DNA of 64,000 bases from Sphingomonadaceae bacterium (GTDB taxonomy: Bacteria; Pseudomonadota; Alphaproteobacteria; Sphingomonadales; Sphingomonadaceae): the NCBI GenBank assembly GCA_024236195.1, contig JACKKZ010000004.1, forward strand, positions 124,001 to 188,000, read 5' to 3'. Made by a program: the position numbers and the translations under genes. The notes beneath the pieces are model-generated. The model searched no databases and was not told where the DNA came from. It worked only from the letters and a program-made list of their open reading frames with translations. Shown one piece after another: positions 42,548 to 50,264 of the stretch. The stretch's first letter is position 1, and each line of letters starts with the position of its first letter.

Positions 42548-43468
42548 ATGGCATCGGCAACCGTCGAAACTCAGGCAGACACTATCGAAGAGACCGCGCG
42601 CCAGGTCCCGGCCATGATCCGCTATGTTGATCCGGGCGATTTCGTGACCCGGCGCTATGTCAGCCAGGGTGCGGAAATGAACACCGGCACCTATAGCGAC
42701 CACGAAGTTGTGGTGCGCGACGGCATGCCGATCCGCGACCATTTCGAGCTCGATACGCATGGCTTCATGCTCGCTCGCCAGCCCAGCGCGGTGCAGGACT
42801 TCAACGACAAGGCGGAAGTCGATGCGAAATATGAACGCGAGGTGGAAGCCAATATCAGGGCACTGACCGGGGCAGACCATGTCGTTGCGCGCGGCTGGAT
42901 GATCCGCACCAGCGCAGACCTGTCCGAACGGGCCAAGGAAAAGACGGACAACTACGTCCATACCGGCGGCATCCAGCCGCCTGCAGGTGAGGCGCATATC
43001 GACCTCAACCCGATAACCGCGCAGCGCATGGCCGAGGCGACCTATGCCGAGCATTTCCCCGATGGGCCGGGCTTCAAGCGTTTCCTGATTACGTCATATT
43101 GGCGCACCTTTTCCCCGCCACCGCAGGATGTGCCGCTGGCAGTGTGCGATGGCCGCAGCGCAGACGGCGGTGAAGAGAAGAGCAACACATTGTTCGTCGT
43201 GGATGAATTCCCCAACGAGGAAGACGCGGTTAAGCCGGTCGAGGGCGAAGACCAGATGATTGCCGCCACGATCCCCAGCTACAGCCCGCAGCATCGCTGG
43301 TGGTATTTCTCCAACATGGACCGCGACGACGTGCTGTTTTTCAAGTTCTGCGACAGCGATACCAGCCACACATGGCGCTGCCCGCACACTGCCTTTGTCG
43401 ATGGCGCGATGGAAGGCGCCCAGACGCGCGCCAGCATCGAAGTGCGCTCGGTCGCTTTCTGGGAGTAA
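42548..43468 (+). CDS. CmcJ/NvfI-family oxidoreductase
   Basis: 306 residues resembling the CmcJ/NvfI/AsaB hydroxylase-methyltransferase family. Landmarks are an N-terminal DHEVVVRDGMPIRDHFELDTHGFML, a central AHIDLNPITAQRM, LITSYWRTFSPPPQDVPLAVCDGRS and a C-terminal WYFSNMDRDDVLFFKFCDSD. In cephamycin makers CmcJ acts with the methyltransferase CmcI in C7 methoxylation; related fungal proteins modify small metabolites. Here a methyltransferase is in the same module. GGGAG precedes ATG 42548. The substrate is unknown. Confidence 0.82.
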   Translation: MASATVETQADTIEETARQVPAMIRYVDPGDFVTRRYVSQGAEMNTGTYSDHEVVVRDGMPIRDHFELDTHGFMLARQPSAVQDFNDKAEVDAKYEREVEANIRALTGADHVVARGWMIRTSADLSERAKEKTDNYVHTGGIQPPAGEAHIDLNPITAQRMAEATYAEHFPDGPGFKRFLITSYWRTFSPPPQDVPLAVCDGRSADGGEEKSNTLFVVDEFPNEEDAVKPVEGEDQMIAATIPSYSPQHRWWYFSNMDRDDVLFFKFCDSDTSHTWRCPHTAFVDGAMEGAQTRASIEVRSVAFWE

Positions 43469-43545
43469 CGCCTTCGCTTGTCACTTGACTTCGCGCCTGT
43501 GCTGGCCAGACTTTCTGCGGATCAGGTGCAAGTCAGGGGACAGGC

Positions 43546-46377
43546 ATGAACTGGCGTGGAATACAGGCAGGATTGGTGGCCGCCGGATTGCTTGCGGGCG
43601 GGGCATTGAGCCTGTCAGCGGCGCTGCCAGAACCTGCGCAGGCACAAGCCACCTCCTATGCCGGTTACGAAGAGGAGCTAGCCAAGATCCGCGGTGAAAT
43701 CGCAGCAACCGATGATCCGGGCGAGAAGGCTTATGGCTATGCGCAAACCGCGCTGCTGCTGCTGGGGCTGAACCGGACGGAAGAGGCGCTGGCTGACATT
43801 GCCAAGGGCAAGGCATTGCTGCGCCCGCAAGACGATATCCCGCGCGGCGAACTGCTCTACACCGAGACCTATTACCTCAAGGAAACGCAGCGCTACGCTG
43901 AATGCGAAGCGAATATGCGCGAGGCGCAACCGATCTATATTCGCGCCTATGGGGACGATCATCCCTATCTCGCCATGATCGAAAGCATGCTGGCGCGCTG
44001 CCTGCAGGAACAGGGGAAATATGCCGAGGCCATCGACGTAACGCGGCACGTTGACAGCATCTTTGCCAAGCAGGGCCCGGAATATGGCAACCAGCGTGCA
44101 GTTGCGCTGATTACCCTCGGCAAGGCCTTGCAGGCAGCCAATCTGATGGGCGAAGCGGAAGGCGTATTGCGCGACGCGCTCGCCCCAGCACGGCAAATGC
44201 CGGAAAAGCATCCGATCCGCTTCAATGCGGTTTTTGCCCTGGGTACCCATTTACTGAGTGAAGGGCGCCCTCTGGAAGCGATCCCGTTATTGCAGGAATC
44301 CATCCGCGAGGCGCAGGAAAACCCGGCAATCAGTGGTGCCTCCCAAGGGGTCGCCTATACCTCGCTTGCGGCTGCATTGGTCCAGCTCGACCGGCCGCAG
44401 GAGGCGCTGGGCTTTTACGATATAGGTATCCCGATGATCGAGGCAGCGGGCCTGCCGCTGCCCGCCGCATCAAACTTGCGCAATGCAGCCGTGGCGGCAG
44501 ATCGGGCAGAGCGCGGAGCGGTCGCGCGGGATATGGCGATGAAGGCGCTGGAGGTGATCGAAGCCGCACCTGAAGCGGGGGAATTGCGTATCGCCCTTGC
44601 GCGCGAGGCAATCGTTCCCTTCCTGGTGGAAGAGGGGAAACTGGCAGAAGCCGAGGAGGCGGCACGGTCGTCTGCTGAAGTGCTTGGGCGACTGCGGGCA
44701 TCGAACCATCCGCAAGCCACTGCGGCACGGATGCAGCTGGGTTGGGTGCTGGCCCGGGCCGGGCGGGTAGAAGAAGGGCAAGCGATTGCGCAGGAAGCTT
44801 TCCGTACCGCTATCGCGGCCAATCGCGAGCGTGAATATGCGCGTAACCGCCCGCTCGATACTCTGCCTTCGATTATCCAGTTCAGCCAGGCCCTCCAAAC
44901 GGCCCAAATCGCTGGTGACGAGGAATTCGCCTTCGAAGTGATGCAGGCGATCATCTATTCCGATGCCAGCCGCGCAGCCTTTGCCGTTGCCGCGCGCGAG
45001 GCCACGCAGGATAGCGAGTTGGGCGCACTCTTGAAACGCAGGCAAGAGGCGGGTGCGGCTGTGGCGGAGGCAGACAGCGCGTTGCTGCAGGCGGAAGCTG
45101 CTGATGCCGACCCGGCCGAACAGGCAGATCTTGCAGCCCGGCTGGCGAGCAACAAAGCGACCCTGCTTGATGTGGATGCCGAGCTTGACCAGCGCTTCCC
45201 TGCGTTCCGCGAACTGATCCAGCCGCGCCCGGCGAGCCTGGCCGAAATGCAGGCGGAACTTGGCCGTGATGAAGCCTTGCTTGTGATTGCCGAGAGTGAT
45301 CGCGGACTGTTCACCCTTGCCATTACCCGCAAGGAGGTGGTGCTTGGCCATGACCCCATCCGCCGGGAATCGCTGCGCGGAGTGGTTGGTTCGATCCGTT
45401 CAGGCATCGACGCAACTTTGGTTTCCGGGGAAGAGCAACCTTTCGACATGGAGGGGGCTGCACGGCTTTACGGCGCAATCTTCACGCCAGAAGTCGAGCG
45501 GGCGTTGCGCGGGAAGAAGCAGCTTAAAGTGGCGAGCGGGGATATCCTTTCCGCTTTGCCGCTCAGTGTGCTGGTTTCACGCCCGGCAGAGCGGCTGGCG
45601 GATGCGCGTTTCCTTATCGAGGATCGCTCAGTCTCCGTGGTGCCCTCACTTGCGGCAATGGGTAGGGGGAAGCACTCTCGGAAAAGCAGGCGCTCGCTCG
45701 TCGCCATTGGCGCCCCGGCGCTGCCAGAGCCTGTACAGGTGGAATTCCAGGACGAAGCCTCCGCCATTGGTGCGGCGGTGTTGCGCTCTGGCCAGCTTGG
45801 CAGCCTGGAGCCGTTACCCAATGCGCTGGCTGAAATGGAGCGTGTAGCGCAATTGCTGCAAGGCCGCGGGGAGCCGTTGATCCTGGCAGGGGCCAACGCG
45901 ACAGAGCCGGCAGTGAAGGCGCTCGACCTGTCTGATGTGGGTGTACTGCTGTTTGCAACCCATGGGGTCGTTGCCGGGGCCTTCGACGATGTTGACGAAC
46001 CAGCACTGGTACTTACTCCGCCTGAAACCCGATCCGCCCTGAATGATGGTCTGCTCACCGCCTCAGAAGCAGCCCTGATGGATATTGGCGCAGAGTGGGT
46101 GATCCTGTCCGCTTGCGACACGGCGGCAGGCGGGCGACCCAGCGCGGCTGGCTACACCGGCCTTGCGCGAGGCTTCCTGTTCGCCGGGGCGCAGCGCGTG
46201 GTGGCAAGCCATTGGCCGGTTCGCGATGATATTTCCGCCCAGCTTTCCGCCGGGATCGTCAAGGCGTCGCGCGATGGCAGTCGCCCGGCAGATGCCCTGC
46301 GAGAAGCAATCTTGTCAGTGAAACGTGAAAATCCGCACCCGGCGCTATGGGCACCCTTCATGGTGGTGACGCGATAG
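43546..46377 (+). CDS. Exported TPR-CHAT domain protein
   Basis: 943 residues. A signal peptide-like N-terminus (VAAGLLAGGALSLSAALPEPAQA) is followed by about ten helical TPR-like repeats (residues 40-480). A coiled coil (about 495-560) and a C-terminal CHAT caspase-like domain (about 570-943) follow. The probable dyad is His806 in LLFATHGVV and Cys857 in ILSACDTAAGG. CHAT proteases normally cut a partner protein recognised through the repeats; no partner is evident next door. Periplasmic location is inferred from the N-terminus. Confidence 0.85.
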   Translation: MNWRGIQAGLVAAGLLAGGALSLSAALPEPAQAQATSYAGYEEELAKIRGEIAATDDPGEKAYGYAQTALLLLGLNRTEEALADIAKGKALLRPQDDIPRGELLYTETYYLKETQRYAECEANMREAQPIYIRAYGDDHPYLAMIESMLARCLQEQGKYAEAIDVTRHVDSIFAKQGPEYGNQRAVALITLGKALQAANLMGEAEGVLRDALAPARQMPEKHPIRFNAVFALGTHLLSEGRPLEAIPLLQESIREAQENPAISGASQGVAYTSLAAALVQLDRPQEALGFYDIGIPMIEAAGLPLPAASNLRNAAVAADRAERGAVARDMAMKALEVIEAAPEAGELRIALAREAIVPFLVEEGKLAEAEEAARSSAEVLGRLRASNHPQATAARMQLGWVLARAGRVEEGQAIAQEAFRTAIAANREREYARNRPLDTLPSIIQFSQALQTAQIAGDEEFAFEVMQAIIYSDASRAAFAVAAREATQDSELGALLKRRQEAGAAVAEADSALLQAEAADADPAEQADLAARLASNKATLLDVDAELDQRFPAFRELIQPRPASLAEMQAELGRDEALLVIAESDRGLFTLAITRKEVVLGHDPIRRESLRGVVGSIRSGIDATLVSGEEQPFDMEGAARLYGAIFTPEVERALRGKKQLKVASGDILSALPLSVLVSRPAERLADARFLIEDRSVSVVPSLAAMGRGKHSRKSRRSLVAIGAPALPEPVQVEFQDEASAIGAAVLRSGQLGSLEPLPNALAEMERVAQLLQGRGEPLILAGANATEPAVKALDLSDVGVLLFATHGVVAGAFDDVDEPALVLTPPETRSALNDGLLTASEAALMDIGAEWVILSACDTAAGGRPSAAGYTGLARGFLFAGAQRVVASHWPVRDDISAQLSAGIVKASRDGSRPADALREAILSVKRENPHPALWAPFMVVTR

Positions 46378-46385
46378 CGCCAGAT

Positions 46386-47552
46386 TCAAGCAGCTGCGAC
46401 CTTGGTCGGAGCCTCTGCGTTTGCCGCGCTGCTACTAGCGCATTGACCACCCGCTTCGACCATTCGGTTGCGGCCATCCTGCTTGGCGCGGAAGAGGGCC
46501 TCGTCAGTCTGCGCAAACAGCTTCCGCCAGTCTGCCTCATTGCTGACGTTGCCATCAGCGCAGCCGATGCTGGCGGTTACCTGCTTGCCATGCGGCATGG
46601 CGGTGTTGCGAATTTCTGCCAGCAGCGCGAGGCCGATAGCGGGAAACAGTGCGTCTGTCGGGCCAACCAGCGCGAATTCTTCACCACCAGCGCGGGCGAC
46701 AAGGATTTCCTTACGTGCCCGGCGGGCGAGGATCGTGGCAATCGCACGCAAAACGTCGTCACCAGTGGCCTGGCCATGCTGTTGGTTGATTGCTTCGAAC
46801 TGGTCAATATCGAGCAGCAAGAGACGGATATCCCCGTGATTTCTACCTAGTTCCACGGCGTGACCCAGCAAGGCCTTGCGGTTCAACAGGCCGGTCAACG
46901 GATCGGTTTCTGCCAGCCTGCGGGCCTGTTGTTGCAGGGCCAGCAATTCCACAGTGGAAGCGTGCTGGTTGTGGATCATCTGGGCCATCATGCCACCGGC
47001 AATTGCCAGGCCGAATGCTGTGCTCAGGTCAAGCGGCTGGCCCGAACTGAACAAGGCTATGTCAATGGGAGCCAGAATAGTCGCCAGCACAACCGTGCAG
47101 ATATGCTGCAAGCTTGCCAGTGAGAACGAAACAGCCATCGCAACGAGCGCAAGGAAAAGCGGGTAAAACGCGCGCGTATCCGGATCTGCAAAAAGCCAGC
47201 TCAACAAACCCCAAATGCCCAACAGAACGCCGAAACCCATTGCCGCCTTCCCGGCGCGGGAAAGGAAGCGCTGCGCATCCGCAACACTATCCCCGACAGA
47301 CATTTTGCGCAGCAGCAGGAAGCCGGCGGCGAAAATCAGGAAAGCAAAGGCGGGCGGGATATAGGGCAGCCAGCTGCCGCCATTGGCCAGCCGCGTATCA
47401 AACAGGGCAAATGGCATCATCGCCATCATGCCCAGCACCAGCAAACGCCCCTGGCGCTGCATGCGATAGGCAGACTGCAGCGTATATTCCTCGCCTATAT
47501 CGACAGGAATGGCCGGAAAGGCCAGCTTGCGCAGGGTTGATGCGACGGTCAT
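46386..47552 (-). CDS. Membrane-bound diguanylate cyclase
   Basis: 388 residues. Five to six transmembrane helices (about residues 35-195) form the sensor part. A short coiled-coil linker (STVELLALQQQARRLAETDPLTGLLNRKAL) leads to a GGDEF domain with active-site loop AGGEEF and LLLDIDQFEAINQQHGQATGDDVL. The cyclase should make cyclic di-GMP. An RxxD inhibitory site is not evident before the active loop. Convergent with the CHAT gene. Confidence 0.92.
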   Translation of the reverse strand: MTVASTLRKLAFPAIPVDIGEEYTLQSAYRMQRQGRLLVLGMMAMMPFALFDTRLANGGSWLPYIPPAFAFLIFAAGFLLLRKMSVGDSVADAQRFLSRAGKAAMGFGVLLGIWGLLSWLFADPDTRAFYPLFLALVAMAVSFSLASLQHICTVVLATILAPIDIALFSSGQPLDLSTAFGLAIAGGMMAQMIHNQHASTVELLALQQQARRLAETDPLTGLLNRKALLGHAVELGRNHGDIRLLLLDIDQFEAINQQHGQATGDDVLRAIATILARRARKEILVARAGGEEFALVGPTDALFPAIGLALLAEIRNTAMPHGKQVTASIGCADGNVSNEADWRKLFAQTDEALFRAKQDGRNRMVEAGGQCASSSAANAEAPTKVAAA

Positions 47553-47690
47553 TCAACCAGCCTTAGCGTTAAGGACTTAAGACAATACTTAACCCGGCAA
47601 CCACGCGAATTGCCCCTTCATCGGTGGACAGAAGGGGGTGGGGGCACAACTTCACTTGGCGTTCATGCCGGTGCTGGTTATAGGCGGCGC

Positions 47691-48500
47691 ATGACTGCCA
47701 GCACTCGTTCTGTCCCGTTCGTCCGTATCGCGCTTGCCTGCGGGCTTGCCGCTTCCACCATGCTGACTTCCGGTTGTGCCGGTCGCGGAGGCGGGCCGAA
47801 GGATACCGCCTATGTCGCGCGCGACGTGGAAACGCTCTATTCTGAGGCCAAGCGCCGGCTGGATCGCGGCAACGCGAAACTGGCAGCGGCCCTGTTTGAC
47901 GAGGTCGAACGCCAGCACCCCTATTCGCCCTGGGCCCGCCGGGCGCAGCTGATGAGTGCGTTCAGCTATTACACCGCGCGCGATTACAACAAGGCGATCC
48001 AGTCCGCCACGCGGTTCCTGTCGATCCATCCGGGTAACAAGGATGCGCCTTATGCCTATTACCTGATCGCGCTCAGTTATTATGAGCAGATCAGCGATGT
48101 TCAGCGTGACCAGAAAATCACGCAGCAGGCCCGCGTTTCACTGCGCGAGGTTGTGCGCCGTTTCCCGAACACGGAATATGCCGCGGATGCCAAGCTGAAG
48201 CTGGACCTGGTGGAAGACCATTTGGCGGGCAAGGAAATGGAAATCGGACGCTACTATCAGCGTTCGGGCAAGGTGCTGGCCGCGCAGCTACGTTATCAGA
48301 ATGTAACCAAGGATTTCCAGACCACCAGCCACGCGCCCGAGGCGCTCTATCGCCTTGTGGAAACCAGCCTGTCGCTGGGGCTCAAGGAAGAGGCGGTGAA
48401 ATATGCCGCGGTGCTGGGCGCGAACTATCCGGGCACGGAATGGTACGAGAAAGCCTACAAGCTGATCGGGAAACATGCGCCGGGTGTGTCCGCCAGCTGA
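47691..48500 (+). CDS. bamD: Outer-membrane assembly lipoprotein BamD
   Basis: 269 residues with lipobox TSGC (Cys29) and TPR-type helical repeats. VETLYSEAKRRLDRGNAKLAAALFDEVERQHPYSPWARRAQLMSAFSYY is the diagnostic BamD opening. BamD recruits unfolded beta-barrel substrates to BamA in the outer membrane. ATG 47691 is chosen because it gives a normal signal peptide. It precedes recN, a gene order found in many proteobacteria. Confidence 0.96.
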   Translation: MTASTRSVPFVRIALACGLAASTMLTSGCAGRGGGPKDTAYVARDVETLYSEAKRRLDRGNAKLAAALFDEVERQHPYSPWARRAQLMSAFSYYTARDYNKAIQSATRFLSIHPGNKDAPYAYYLIALSYYEQISDVQRDQKITQQARVSLREVVRRFPNTEYAADAKLKLDLVEDHLAGKEMEIGRYYQRSGKVLAAQLRYQNVTKDFQTTSHAPEALYRLVETSLSLGLKEEAVKYAAVLGANYPGTEWYEKAYKLIGKHAPGVSAS

Positions 48501-48534
48501 TTGGCGGCAATCGGCGGATTACGCCGGGGAAATT

Positions 48535-48549
48535 GTTCGCAACCTGTTC
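48535..48549 (+). promoter_or_regulatory. LexA box upstream of recN
   Basis: GTTC-GCAACCT-GTTC is an exact match to the alphaproteobacterial SOS box GTTC-N7-GTTC. It lies 48-63 bases before the recN start, in the bamD-recN gap. Confidence 0.85.
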
Positions 48550-48597
48550 CAAAAGCGGTGACGTAGCGCGCCGCTTGGGCTATCGAATCGGGCAGCC

Positions 48598-50262
48598 ATG
48601 CTGACCCGACTTTCCATCCGCAACATCGTGCTGATCGAAGCGCTGGAGCTGGAGTTTTCCGGCGGTCTGGGCGTACTCACTGGCGAGACCGGGGCGGGCA
48701 AGTCGATACTGCTTGATGCCTTGGGGCTGGTTTTGGGTAACCGGGCGGACTCTGCGCTGGTGCGCAGCGGGGAAGAGCAGGCGAGTGTCACCGCAAGCTT
48801 CGAATTTTCGCGGCTTCCGGAGGGAATCGACACTCTACTCGACAATGTCGAAATCGACATCGACACCAGCGAGCCTCTGATTATCCGGCGTAGGCTCAAG
48901 GCCGATGGCGGGAGCAAGGCCTTCGTCAATGACCAACCGGTGGGCGTTGCCCTGTTGCGCGAACTGGCCCCCTATCTGGTCGAGCTGCATGGCCAGCATG
49001 ATGATCGCGGGCTGGTCAACCCGCGCGGGCACCGGGCGTTGGTGGATCGCTATGCCGGGGCCGATGTAGAAATTGTGCGCAAGGCGTGGAGCACATGGCA
49101 GGCCGCGCGCGAACGCCATGCAGAAGCGAAAGGGCGAGTGAAAACGGCGAGGGCCGAGCAGGACTTGCTGCTGGCCCACCTTGCGGAACTGACGGAGCTG
49201 GAACCGCAAGCAGGCGAAGAGGCCCGCCTCGCAGAAACGCGTGCTTCGATGCAGAAGGGCGAAAAGCTCTCCGGTGACCTCGAAGAATTGCGCCATTTGT
49301 GGGAAGGCTCGGATTCCCCGCTGGCCTCCCTGCGCGTCGCAGCGCGGCGGCTGGACCGGATCGCGAGCGAGCATCCGCTGCTGGCCGAGGCGCTTGCCGC
49401 GTTGGACCGCGCCGTGATCGAAGCGGGGGAGGCGGAGGACAAGCTACAGGCCGCCGCTGAAGCGCTAGTGCATGATCCGGCTGCGCTTGATGCTGCAGAA
49501 ACCCGCCTGTTTGATTTGCGTGCTGTGGCGCGCAAGCATCGCTGCGAAGTGGATGAACTGCCTGCAAAAATGCGCGAATTCCGCAGCGCGCTCGACGCCA
49601 TCGAAGGCGGCGAGGCGGAGCTGGACGCGCTCGCCGCAGCTGAGGCAGAGGCACATCAGCGCTACACAGCGCAGGCCGAAGCGCTCCATGCCAATCGCGT
49701 GGCCGCAGCGATGCGGCTGGATGATGCGGTGATGGGTGAACTTGTCCCGTTGAAACTGGACGCCGCCCGTTTCCGCACGGCGGTGACCGAGCAGCCGGAA
49801 GAGAAATGGGGGCCGCATGGTCTCGACCATGTCGAATTCCTAATTGCGACAAATCCCGGTGCCGATTTTGCGCCGCTCAACAAGATTGCTTCAGGCGGCG
49901 AACTCAGCCGCTTCATCCTCGCGCTCAAGGTCGCGCTCGCGGAGCAGGGCGGGGCAGCGACCGTGATCTTTGACGAGATCGACCGCGGCGTGGGCGGGGC
50001 CGTGGCGAGTGCGATTGGCGAGCGACTGGCCCGGCTGGCCGATGGCGGGCAATTGCTCGCCGTGACTCACAGCCCGCAAGTCGCGGCGCGGGGCGGGCGG
50101 CACTACATGATCGCGAAAAGTAGCGAAGGGACGGTTACGCGGACGGGCGTGGTGCTGCTCGATGCTGCTGCAAGGCAGGAAGAGATCGCACGGATGCTCA
50201 GCGGCGCGGAAGTGACCGACGAGGCGCGGGCGCAGGCAGATCGGTTGCTGGAGGGGGTTTAA
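48598..50262 (+). CDS. recN: DNA repair protein RecN
   Basis: 554-residue SMC-like ATPase used in double-strand break repair. The N-terminal Walker A is LTGETGAGKSILLDAL (residues 29-36 core), followed by long coiled-coil arms (about 150-360). The C-terminal ABC signature is FAPLNKIASGGELSRFILALK and Walker B is VIFDEIDRGVGG. A LexA box upstream predicts SOS induction. ligA begins 2 bases after its stop. Confidence 0.97.
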   Translation: MLTRLSIRNIVLIEALELEFSGGLGVLTGETGAGKSILLDALGLVLGNRADSALVRSGEEQASVTASFEFSRLPEGIDTLLDNVEIDIDTSEPLIIRRRLKADGGSKAFVNDQPVGVALLRELAPYLVELHGQHDDRGLVNPRGHRALVDRYAGADVEIVRKAWSTWQAARERHAEAKGRVKTARAEQDLLLAHLAELTELEPQAGEEARLAETRASMQKGEKLSGDLEELRHLWEGSDSPLASLRVAARRLDRIASEHPLLAEALAALDRAVIEAGEAEDKLQAAAEALVHDPAALDAAETRLFDLRAVARKHRCEVDELPAKMREFRSALDAIEGGEAELDALAAAEAEAHQRYTAQAEALHANRVAAAMRLDDAVMGELVPLKLDAARFRTAVTEQPEEKWGPHGLDHVEFLIATNPGADFAPLNKIASGGELSRFILALKVALAEQGGAATVIFDEIDRGVGGAVASAIGERLARLADGGQLLAVTHSPQVAARGGRHYMIAKSSEGTVTRTGVVLLDAAARQEEIARMLSGAEVTDEARAQADRLLEGV

Positions 50263-50264
50263 TC

